Position numbers and translations under genes: made by a program. The notes under the pieces are model-generated. The model saw nothing but the letters and a program-made list of their open reading frames with translations, did no database searches and was not told the DNA's origin. Positions 1 through 6,033 of a DNA stretch of 7,432 nucleotides are shown in pieces (position 1 is the first letter of the stretch; each line of letters starts with the position of its first letter). The stretch comes from Actinomycetota bacterium (GTDB taxonomy: Bacteria; Actinomycetota; Humimicrobiia; Humimicrobiales; Humimicrobiaceae): positions 1 to 7,432 of the forward strand of contig JADHVM010000041.1 of the NCBI GenBank assembly GCA_016783985.1. The letters are read 5' to 3'.

Positions 1-1
1 T

Positions 2-154
2 AAATTGCTCTCATTAGTAATAATGGGCCCTTCCAAGAATAGCCTTTTTTTAAGTGAAGAGGTGCTTAGGGATAATAAATTGGAAGATCTGAATTTAATT
101 TTAGCAAGCCTGGATATAAGTTCCGGGGAGATAATGCATTCCCGATGGAGATGA
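2..154 (+). CDS. C-terminal tail of a NuoD-like (49 kDa / hydrogenase large-subunit family) protein, 5' partial
   Basis: An open frame enters from the left edge and stops at TGA 152-154, giving the last 50 residues of a protein. Its final stretch (LEDLNLILASLDISSGEIMH) can be aligned by eye with the conserved end of NuoD, which in ordinary complex I reads roughly ADLVAIIGSLDxVxGEVDR, and with the matching end of group 4 [NiFe] hydrogenase large subunits, ASIDPCxxCxxR. A GPS near residues 9-11 fits the PSF of the family. Being directly upstream of a NuoH homologue is the expected place for NuoD. In the full complex this subunit would sit at the base of the peripheral arm beside the quinone or [NiFe] site. 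Odd points: neither hydrogenase cysteine is present (Ser and Glu occupy those positions), and the GEVDR ending is altered to GEIMH with a short extra tail. The next gene's ATG follows the stop by one base. The assignment rests on a short tail plus context. Confidence 0.62.
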   Translation, partial: KLLSLVIMGPSKNSLFLSEEVLRDNKLEDLNLILASLDISSGEIMHSRWR

Positions 155-155
155 A

Positions 156-1091
156 ATGGTTAATACTATAAAAGAAATAGCTTATTTATGTTTAATTTTT
201 GGAATAAATTTATATATATGTTCCTATCTGAACAATAAATTAATCGCAAGGATGGAATTTAGAAGGGGATATGTAACTCCAGGGGTCAGGGGTTTTACCT
301 ATCCGGTTTTAAAATTATTTAAGTATTTATCGAAGGATTATAAATTAAATATCTGGGAGTTTTTCATTTTTTTATTTTCCTTTTTAATATGGAGTATTAT
401 TCCTATTACAGCAACTTTAGTTATAGTAGATATAGATTTTAGTTTAATAGCAGCTGCAGTGTCCTATATTATGCTGCTATTATTAAATTTTATCTGTGCT
501 AGCAGAACCTCATATAATTTCATATTCAGCCAGGCTGCTAAAAAGGTTGGAACCTTGTTGACTTTTGTTATTCCGGTTTTAATTAATATTGTAAGTGTGG
601 TTCTTATTAATAAAACTTTAAGTTTAAAAGTAATTGTTAATTTTCAATACAACTTTTGGAATATAGTTTACCAGCCACTTGGTTTTTTAATATTTTTTAT
701 TTCCATATTATTGCAATTGAAATTGATGGGTATCAGTAAAAGAAATACATTTTTGTTTACTGAAAATATTGATAAGGAAGGCAGGGGAATGGGAAGGGCT
801 ATTAGCAGGTTTTCAAGTTATACAATTTTATTTTTTCTTATAGTCATTCTTATTATTCTTTATCTTGGAGGTTGGCAAAATATATATTTTATTAGAGGGG
901 AGATTATTTTTGCTTTAAAATTTTATGTTATTTTTATAGTATTACTACTATTAGATAGGGCAACCCCGGGGCTGGATAGTTATAAGTATTTAATTGGCAT
1001 TAATTGGAGATTTCTTATTCCAGTTTCGATTGTAAATTTAATATTAACAATAGCTTTTTTAGTATTTAGAAATATGTATAGTTTTATTTGA
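156..1091 (+). CDS. NuoH-like (complex I / energy-converting hydrogenase) membrane subunit, divergent
   Basis: A 311-residue integral membrane protein with about eight hydrophobic segments (near 4-24, 68-90, 97-115, 133-152, 172-190, 222-238, 250-267, 286-304). NuoH links the peripheral arm to the membrane arm and forms part of the quinone cavity. Family landmarks visible are the first loop with ARxxxRRG and PG (residues 31-43, against ARxQxRxGPxxxGP), PVLKLFKYLSKD (50-61, against PxxDxxKLxxKE), LGGW (237-240) and RAT plus YKYLIGINWRFLIP (268-289, against RATxPRxRYDQLMxxxWxxxLP). Length fits the family. Unusual is the loss of the ISYE glutamate (Val138 falls there) and of the AETNRxPFDLPE loop, where residues near 185-203 match poorly. 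GGAG at 147-150, five bases before the ATG, supports the start. It lies one base after the NuoD-like stop. I am fairly sure of the family; the electron acceptor and function are unknown. Confidence 0.82.
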   Translation: MVNTIKEIAYLCLIFGINLYICSYLNNKLIARMEFRRGYVTPGVRGFTYPVLKLFKYLSKDYKLNIWEFFIFLFSFLIWSIIPITATLVIVDIDFSLIAAAVSYIMLLLLNFICASRTSYNFIFSQAAKKVGTLLTFVIPVLINIVSVVLINKTLSLKVIVNFQYNFWNIVYQPLGFLIFFISILLQLKLMGISKRNTFLFTENIDKEGRGMGRAISRFSSYTILFFLIVILIILYLGGWQNIYFIRGEIIFALKFYVIFIVLLLLDRATPGLDSYKYLIGINWRFLIPVSIVNLILTIAFLVFRNMYSFI

Positions 1092-1120
1092 GTAGTTAAT
1101 TATTAATTTTAAAGGTATTA

Positions 1121-1552
1121 ATGTTAAGAATTATTAAGAATTTTTTTATAAACTTAGGTAATTTATTTAAAAAGCCAAGAACGGTTGTCTATCCTAAGGA
1201 GAAAATAATTATACCTGAAGGCAGCAGGGGGCTTTTACATCTGAAATTAGACCTTGATACCCTTGAAATTATTTGTAATGGATGCGGACTATGTGAAAAA
1301 GTTTGTCCTGAGAATTGTATAAATATTAAAAAAAGCATAGATGATAAGGGGAGAGTATTTTTAGAAGAATTTTATATAGATTTAAATAAGTGTATCTTTT
1401 GCGGCGGTTGTGTGGAGTTTTGTAAGATTGGTGCAATTGAGATGACATACCGGTATCAGCTTGCAGAGTATAAAAGGCGGAATTTAAAGTTTGAGAAAAT
1501 GGATTTAATAAAGCAGAGAGATTATACCGTAAGGGATTTCTGGTTTAAGTGA
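1121..1552 (+). CDS. NuoI-like 2x[4Fe-4S] ferredoxin-type subunit
   Basis: A 143-residue soluble protein with two ferredoxin-type cluster motifs: C52-x2-C55-x2-C58-x3-C62-Pro and C91-x2-C94-x2-C97-x3-C101. In NuoI such motifs bind the two clusters (N6a, N6b) that pass electrons towards the NuoB/NuoD junction. An amphipathic N-terminus (residues 1-20) followed by YP and then SRGLLHL (35-41) matches the NuoI pattern YPxxxxxxxxxRGxxxL. The second motif ends in Cys-Lys instead of Cys-Pro, and an extra Cys66 follows the first motif. The end (residues 111-143) is basic and lacks a recognisable third motif. AAAGG at 1111-1115 supports the ATG start. The gene sits between the NuoH-like and NuoJ-like genes, as in nuo and fpo operons. 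All eight cluster cysteines are kept, which argues that the complex still carries electrons and is not a decaying remnant. Confidence 0.88.
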   Translation: MLRIIKNFFINLGNLFKKPRTVVYPKEKIIIPEGSRGLLHLKLDLDTLEIICNGCGLCEKVCPENCINIKKSIDDKGRVFLEEFYIDLNKCIFCGGCVEFCKIGAIEMTYRYQLAEYKRRNLKFEKMDLIKQRDYTVRDFWFK

Positions 1553-1558
1553 TTGGGT

Positions 1559-2134
1559 ATGATGCAAAATCAATTAATAATAACAATAGTATATTATATT
1601 AGTATAGCAGCAATATTTATATTTACATTGCTTTCATTACTGCTTACAGATAAAAAGAAGAAGCTGCTTTATTTTTCGTTGACATTATTATTTTGGGGTA
1701 CATTAAACCTTGTTTTACTTTCAGGAGTTTTATTTTTCTTAATTTATATTGTAATAATGATTTTTTATATTTTATTTTATATGTATTTTTGCTATGGGGA
1801 GTTTTATAGGTGTGATGAAATATCTGTAAGAGAAAAAGAATTATACAATAAAAAAGTGATTAGAAAAAAGCTGATTAATAAAAGTTTAAGTCTTGCCTTG
1901 CCAATATTTCTTTGTGGTGGAATTGGTTGTCTATTTTTCAGTTACACTTTAAAATTTTTTAGGGAACATAATGAAGGTGGCAATATTCAAATAATGAATT
2001 TTTCTGTTTTTTTGGGAGAACTTTATTCAAACTACATGATACCTGTTATTTTATTAATATCAGTTTTATTTATTTCTGTTTTATGGTTTATCATTGTTAT
2101 TGGTAAAAATAAGGAAAAAAATAAGAAGGAATAA
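1559..2134 (+). CDS. NuoJ-like membrane subunit, highly divergent
   Basis: About 191 residues with five hydrophobic segments (near 9-29, 36-57, 60-78, 110-130, 157-183) and a lysine-rich tail, matching NuoJ in length and layout. LFFLIYIVIMIFYILF (58-73) lies where NuoJ has its third helix around (V)YxGAIxVLFLF, and GELYSNYMIPVILLISVLF (153-171) resembles the closing GxxLFTxYLLPFExxSxLLL. A charged loop of about 30 residues (80-109) separates helices 3 and 4. The GA pair of helix 3 and the Glu of PFE are not conserved. The position between NuoI-like and NuoK-like genes supports the call. The frame opens with TTG at 1553, directly after the previous stop, but ATG codons at 1559 and 1562 are more likely starts; no convincing Shine-Dalgarno is seen, so translational coupling to the upstream gene is probable. 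The sequence match alone is weak and synteny carries much of the assignment. Confidence 0.62.
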   Translation: MMQNQLIITIVYYISIAAIFIFTLLSLLLTDKKKKLLYFSLTLLFWGTLNLVLLSGVLFFLIYIVIMIFYILFYMYFCYGEFYRCDEISVREKELYNKKVIRKKLINKSLSLALPIFLCGGIGCLFFSYTLKFFREHNEGGNIQIMNFSVFLGELYSNYMIPVILLISVLFISVLWFIIVIGKNKEKNKKE

Positions 2135-2137
2135 AAA

Positions 2138-2479
2138 TTGAGTTTACAATTTACAATTTATTTTAGCTTTTTACTGTTTTTATTGGGTCTATTTGGAATA
2201 CTGTACTTTAAGAATTATATGTCTCACTTATTATCGCTGCAGATCATTATTATTTCAGGCGGAATTAATTTCCTTGGTTTTTCAAAATTTCTATATCAGG
2301 AGACAATTTGGGATAAAATTTTTATTTTTATAGGAATTATTTCAATTTATTTACTGGTTTTTTTAATACTATTTTATGGCTACTCAAGGCTTAATGACAT
2401 ATATAAAGAAATTGAATTGGAAGATTATAGATTGTTTAAAATAGATAAAAGTGACTGGTGGGGAGATGACTGTTTGTAA
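2138..2479 (+). CDS. NuoK-like (MrpC-like) small membrane subunit
   Basis: A 113-residue protein with three hydrophobic helices (near 5-24, 30-48, 61-82), the size and layout of NuoK. YFSFLLFLLGLFGILYFKN (8-26) matches the NuoK start (LxxxxFxxGLxGxLxRRN), and LLSLQIIIISGGINFLGF (31-48) lies over the second helix (LxxLExMxNAxxL). NuoK normally carries two buried glutamates in helices 2 and 3 that relay protons. Here Gln35 falls at the first, and the third helix (FIFIGIISIYLLVFLILF) contains no acidic residue. MrpC of Mrp antiporters, a NuoK relative, also lacks them, so MrpC-like is a fair alternative. The start is TTG, supported by AAGGA at 2126-2130 with seven bases of spacing; the first in-frame ATG would remove the first helix. 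It starts three bases after the NuoJ-like stop and its end overlaps the antiporter gene. Confidence 0.7.
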   Translation: MSLQFTIYFSFLLFLLGLFGILYFKNYMSHLLSLQIIIISGGINFLGFSKFLYQETIWDKIFIFIGIISIYLLVFLILFYGYSRLNDIYKEIELEDYRLFKIDKSDWWGDDCL

Positions 2480-4037
2480 TATGGATTTAATTTTTTCTGT
2501 TGATAAAATAAGCCCAATCTATAGTGTAGCAATATTGGGTTTTGCCATATTTATATCCATTTTTTTTGGACTTTCGAGAAGAAAAGGCATAAAAATATTT
2601 ATTATTAGCCTTTTTGCTCTTTCAATATTATCGGCAATGATTATGAATTTTTATGTATTTAAAATAACCGGAGTCTATTCAAATTCACTTTTTAATTTTG
2701 GTTTGCTTGAGATGATTGAAATAGGTGTTTTTCTGTTTGGCACATTAAATATATTATTGTTTATTTCAATATCAAATATTGAAAGTAGTCATTTTGTAAA
2801 GATTTTAATGCTTTTCTTATTCTCAGTTTGCTGCATTATTTTTTTAATAATCTCAAGAAATTTCATAGTAATTTTTTTAAGTCTTTGTCTTTCTACAATA
2901 AGTGTTTTTCAACTGATATCAAGCTTAAATAATAATATAATTTCTGCCAGACGTTATATTTTAAAGTTCTTTTTAAGGTCGTCTTTAGCAGTAATTTTAG
3001 TTTTTTTTGGGTTTTCATTAATATATGGGGCAACTGATTTTAAGAGCTTTATGCAGATTTTTGAATCTGATGCAATTAGTAACCCATTGATTGCAGCAGG
3101 AGTATTATTTTTTGGAATTGCTGTATATCTTTTTTTATTTATTTTCCCATTTCAAGGTCCCTATTTAAAACTAGCACGCAGATGTGAAAATTCATCACTG
3201 CCTGTTATATGGTTTTTGTATTTTCCGATAGGTATTTTCTTATTTCTAAAATTAGATAATATAATTTTTTATTTTTTAGATAATAATGGCAGTTATATGT
3301 CAATATTATTTATAATACTGGCTTTTGGCTGCATATTGGGAGGAAATATTGGTGCTGTTAAGACAACAAGCTTAAGAAGAATATTATCATTTATCTTTTT
3401 AGTTTTTATTGGTCTTGTATTATTAAATTATGCTATGTGCTCAACAGGTCTTATTGGCAGGGATAGAGTTGATTGGTTAAATACAATAAATTTGATTTTA
3501 CTGTTGCTAAGTTTTTTACCAATTTATAGTGTTTTAAGCATTATAGAAAAGAAGTTTAAAAATGATTCCTTAAGTAATATAAGAGGTTTTGCCAGAACTA
3601 ATAAATATTTTGGAGTGAATATAGTCATAATTATTTTATCTTTATGTGGATTTATAGGAACAATAGGGTTTTTGAGTAGATTTTATTATTTAGAGCCATT
3701 TATCTCATACGCAGCCGGCAGTGAAGTTATAAAATTAGACCTGGCTAATATATTTATTTTAATTTTAATAACAGTTGCTTTTATATTTTTAGTAGTTAAT
3801 ATGTTAAGGATCATTATTTTATTGTTTAAAAGCAACCAGGGCAAATATTTAAGTGAGGATAAAAGCTATACTGGTAGAAATGAAAGCCGCATTACTTTCC
3901 CCAGATTTTATTATATCTATATTACATTTTTTACTCTGATTATAGTAATTTCAGGAATAATAGGGTTACTTGAGATATTGAATATAGATATAGGATTTTT
4001 AAACTTCCAGATAACTGATTTTAATTTGTCAGATTAA
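2466..4037 (+). CDS. NuoN/NuoM-like (antiporter-type) membrane subunit, divergent
   Basis: About 523 residues with roughly 13-14 hydrophobic segments, the size of NuoN/NuoM, the proton-pumping antiporter-like subunits of complex I. Recognisable parts (counted from ATG 2466): FGFSLIYGATDFKSF (181-195, against GxSLxYGxTGxxxx), a PFQ at 228-230 where the family has PFHxW, GGNIGAVKTTSLRRILSF (292-309, against GNxxALxQxxxKRxLAYSS), and SNIRGFARTNK (370-380) followed by LSLCGFIGTIGFLSRFYYLE (391-410, against LSLAGIPPxxGFxGKFxxF). The usual helix 5 Glu and helix 7 Lys are not found, and the helix 12 Lys is Arg405. GTG 2451, ATG 2466 and ATG 2481 are possible starts. A purine-rich GGTGGGGAG at 2457-2465 lies just upstream of ATG 2466, and overlap with the NuoK-like gene implies coupling. 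It is the only antiporter subunit in view; others may lie upstream of the window. Confidence 0.78.
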   Translation: MTVCNMDLIFSVDKISPIYSVAILGFAIFISIFFGLSRRKGIKIFIISLFALSILSAMIMNFYVFKITGVYSNSLFNFGLLEMIEIGVFLFGTLNILLFISISNIESSHFVKILMLFLFSVCCIIFLIISRNFIVIFLSLCLSTISVFQLISSLNNNIISARRYILKFFLRSSLAVILVFFGFSLIYGATDFKSFMQIFESDAISNPLIAAGVLFFGIAVYLFLFIFPFQGPYLKLARRCENSSLPVIWFLYFPIGIFLFLKLDNIIFYFLDNNGSYMSILFIILAFGCILGGNIGAVKTTSLRRILSFIFLVFIGLVLLNYAMCSTGLIGRDRVDWLNTINLILLLLSFLPIYSVLSIIEKKFKNDSLSNIRGFARTNKYFGVNIVIIILSLCGFIGTIGFLSRFYYLEPFISYAAGSEVIKLDLANIFILILITVAFIFLVVNMLRIIILLFKSNQGKYLSEDKSYTGRNESRITFPRFYYIYITFFTLIIVISGIIGLLEILNIDIGFLNFQITDFNLSD

Positions 4038-4056
4038 ATTTATATAAATATAAATT
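4037..4056. repeat. A/T-only inverted repeat abutting the DUF1287 start codon
   Basis: AATTTATA at 4037-4044 and TATAAATT at 4049-4056 are perfect 8-base inverted arms around TAAA. The repeat begins in the antiporter stop codon and ends at the base before the next ATG, filling the place where a ribosome binding site would be. An all-A/T palindrome can arise by chance in DNA of this composition, so function is uncertain. Confidence 0.4.
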
Positions 4057-4827
4057 ATGGAAGCTTATAAGAAGAGATTTAATATAAAACATTTCATTAT
4101 AATCATTATAATACTAACGATAATACTTGCGGCTGTAATAAGCATAAGTCATTTTTCTTTTAAAAAAGAGTACGAGCCTCCTACTGCTCTTGAAAATGAT
4201 CTTCCAAGATTCAGGGTAGTAGATTTAGACAATGTTGGTATCACCAGTGATATGGATAAAGATGGGATAAATGATCAAAAGGATATTTTGATGGGGGCAA
4301 AGAGGCAGTTTGAAATTGGAGCTAAAAATATTTTTTTGGAAGGAGCAGATGAGCTAAATTACTATGACGGCGGGGATCCACCAGAAAACTTAGCTCTGTG
4401 TACCGATATAATAGCCAGAGCATTTAAAGATGCAGGTTTTAGTATAAGAGATTTAGTAGATAATGATATAGCTAATAATTTTAGTGAATATCCGCTAAAA
4501 GAGATATGGAATCAAACAGTAACAGATTCTAATATAGATTATAGAAGAATACAGAATTTGGAGATTTTTTTTAGAAGGAATTCACAGATTCTTGTAATTG
4601 TTTTTAATCCTGCAAATATTGATAATTTAAACCAGTGGCTTCCGGGGGATATAGTATTTTTTGATATGGATGGTGATAGTTATAGTGATAATGTTGGAAT
4701 TTTATCTGATGTTACAACAAAGGACGGAGCTCCTAAAGTAATTTACAACTATATTAATCCTGGCTGTACTTGTGAGGAGGATATATTAGGGAAGGAAAAA
4801 ATTATTGGTCATTATAGATATCCATAG
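4057..4827 (+). CDS. Membrane-anchored DUF1287 (NlpC/P60-like fold) envelope protein with Ca-type Asp loop
   Basis: 256 residues. One N-terminal hydrophobic helix (12-32) after a basic start looks like a signal anchor, so the rest should face outward. Residues about 75-256 match the DUF1287 family: NLALCTDIIARAFKDAGFSI (111-130, family GxCTDVxxRAxRxxGIDL), DNDIANNFSEYP (135-146), SNIDYRRIQNLEIFFRR (158-174, family NIDHRRVPNLxxFFxR), LPGDIVFF (195-202), VGILSD (213-218), APKVIYNY (225-232), EEDIL and IIGHYR (249-254). The fold is related to NlpC/P60 cysteine peptidases, with Cys115 as candidate nucleophile. Odd: the family His before xGIVSD is Asn212, the His of NIDHRR is Tyr162 and that of VIHN is Tyr230. 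Before the domain, residues 65-76 read DMDKDGINDQKD, a thrombospondin type 3-like calcium loop, and DMDGDSYSD (203-211) is similar. The ATG has no clear Shine-Dalgarno. It lies 19 bases after the antiporter gene and is probably co-transcribed. The substrate is unknown. Confidence 0.85.
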   Translation: MEAYKKRFNIKHFIIIIIILTIILAAVISISHFSFKKEYEPPTALENDLPRFRVVDLDNVGITSDMDKDGINDQKDILMGAKRQFEIGAKNIFLEGADELNYYDGGDPPENLALCTDIIARAFKDAGFSIRDLVDNDIANNFSEYPLKEIWNQTVTDSNIDYRRIQNLEIFFRRNSQILVIVFNPANIDNLNQWLPGDIVFFDMDGDSYSDNVGILSDVTTKDGAPKVIYNYINPGCTCEEDILGKEKIIGHYRYP

Positions 4828-5003
4828 TGATGGGCATACAAAATTTTTATTTTTATTTTTGCAAATATTTAATAAAATAATAACAAGTATGGAAATTAAA
4901 TTATTGTAGGGATAATTAAAAAATTGGTAAAATAACTCTGTAATACAAAATATAGTTTTATTTGTAGTAATTATTTATAATAATAAAAGTGAAAAATTAG
5001 AAA
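4828..5003. other. AT-rich intergenic spacer, no firm signal
   Basis: 176 bases between the DUF1287 and 3D-domain genes, almost all A and T. No GC-containing hairpin with a T-run is seen, so a terminator after DUF1287 is not established. TATAAT occurs at 4976-4981, 22 bases before the next ATG, but without a good -35 hexamer 16-18 bases upstream. The length suggests that the 3D-domain gene may have its own promoter; none can be placed with confidence. Confidence 0.4.
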
Positions 5004-6017
5004 ATGAATAATAGGAATATTTGCGGAAATGGTTATAAGTGTAGAGTGTTTTTCTCCAAGCTGCTTATAGTATTAGCAATAATACTGGTTGTCTTTCCCA
5101 TGATTCAATTAACTGCACCTCGTAGAATCAATGCTGTTACTCTTGAAGAGTTAAAAAATGAAGTCGGAAAGCTTAGCGCAGAAGAAGAGAATCTAGTTGA
5201 AGAGATTATAAACACTGAAAATTTAATAGTATTTTTAAAATGTGAAATTGAAACACTGGACGAAAAGATAATTGTTTTAGAGTCAGAGGTGAAGGAATTA
5301 TATGAGGAAATATTTGATTTGCAGGATAGTATGGATAAAAAGAAAGAGTTACTGATTAAGAGGATAGTTTATACATACAAATATGGAAATGATAATATAG
5401 CAAGGCTTATTATCAGTGCAGGGGATATAAACGAGGTTGTAAATAGTATATATCTTTTTAGAAATATTATGAGAAGAGATGCTGAACTGATAGAAGAAAT
5501 TCGCTATGAGAAAGAAGAATACGATAGGATCTTAAGAAAATCAGAGGAGAAAAAAAAGGAAATAAAAATATTGGTAAAAGAAAAAGAAAATGAAAAGCAA
5601 AAATTACAGGTAACCCTTGCAAAAGAAGAGCAGTTATTAGAACAGGTAAAACAGGAAAAGCAGGAGGTACAGGATTATCTTAGTGCAATAAGGAGAAGGA
5701 TAGCAGAAATTCAGCCTTCAGGAGTTGCTCTGGTTGGTGAATGGAAGATGATTGCAACTGCTTATTATTCAGGAGGCGGGGGTATAAATGGAAATGGAAT
5801 AACTGCTATGGGTCTTAGAGCAAGGAAGGGGATAGTTGCTGTTGACCCCAGAGTTATACCGCTTGGAACAAAGGTTTTTATTGATGGTTATGGAGTAGCA
5901 ACAGCAGGAGATACAGGTGGCTGGATTAAAGGTGATAGGATTGATCTATGTTTTGAATCATTAGAACAATGTTTTAGATATGGCAGAAGAACGATATATG
6001 TATACCTGGTAGATTGA
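5004..6017 (+). CDS. Secreted coiled-coil protein with C-terminal 3D (double-psi beta-barrel) domain
   Basis: 337 residues in three parts. Residues 1-44 are a basic start plus a hydrophobic core (about 18-34), followed by TAPRRINA, a plausible signal peptide ending after Ala44. Residues about 46-230 are dense in Glu, Lys, Leu and Ile with heptad-like spacing and resemble the long coiled coil of PcsB/CwlO-type peptidoglycan hydrolases. Residues 249-337 are a 3D domain, named for three conserved aspartates: here AVDPRVIPLGTKVFIDGYG (Asp281), AGDTGGWIKG (Asp303) and DRIDLCF (Asp314), ending YGRRTIYVYL. 3D domains occur in MltA-like lytic transglycosylases and in Bacillota wall-remodelling and resuscitation factors (YocH type). 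A role in cutting or remodelling peptidoglycan, with the coiled coil controlling access, is inferred. The start ATG has only a weak A-rich leader. The downstream neighbour is convergent. A paired Cys (315 and 322) inside the 3D domain is unusual. Confidence 0.87.
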   Translation: MNNRNICGNGYKCRVFFSKLLIVLAIILVVFPMIQLTAPRRINAVTLEELKNEVGKLSAEEENLVEEIINTENLIVFLKCEIETLDEKIIVLESEVKELYEEIFDLQDSMDKKKELLIKRIVYTYKYGNDNIARLIISAGDINEVVNSIYLFRNIMRRDAELIEEIRYEKEEYDRILRKSEEKKKEIKILVKEKENEKQKLQVTLAKEEQLLEQVKQEKQEVQDYLSAIRRRIAEIQPSGVALVGEWKMIATAYYSGGGGINGNGITAMGLRARKGIVAVDPRVIPLGTKVFIDGYGVATAGDTGGWIKGDRIDLCFESLEQCFRYGRRTIYVYLVD

Positions 6018-6033
6018 TTATTGTTAATTATCA
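6015..6033. terminator. Weak imperfect palindrome joining two convergent stop codons
   Basis: TGAT (6015-6018) and ATT (6020-6022) pair with AAT (6026-6028) and ATCA (6030-6033) across a 3-base loop, with one mismatch. The arms contain the TGA stop of the 3D-domain gene and the TGA stop of the glycosylase gene on the other strand. A short T-run (6039-6043) follows on the plus strand. The stem is A/T-rich and weak, so this is only a possible bidirectional terminator. Confidence 0.25.

Noticed and set aside
1553..1558. TTG at 1553 as start of the NuoJ-like gene
   Set aside because: Two ATG codons follow within nine bases. The nearest purine-rich stretch (AAGGG, 1531-1535) is too far from the TTG to favour it.
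2..4037. Group 4 [NiFe] hydrogenase (Ech/Mbh/Hyc type)
   Set aside because: The only visible part of the large subunit lacks the C-terminal CxxC ligand pair, and separate J-like and K-like genes fit a Nuo/Fpo arrangement better. The upstream part is not visible, so this is a judgement on the tail only.
4828..4880. Terminator after the DUF1287 gene from the run of T-rich blocks
   Set aside because: Only T-rich sequence is present; no stem with G/C pairs precedes it.
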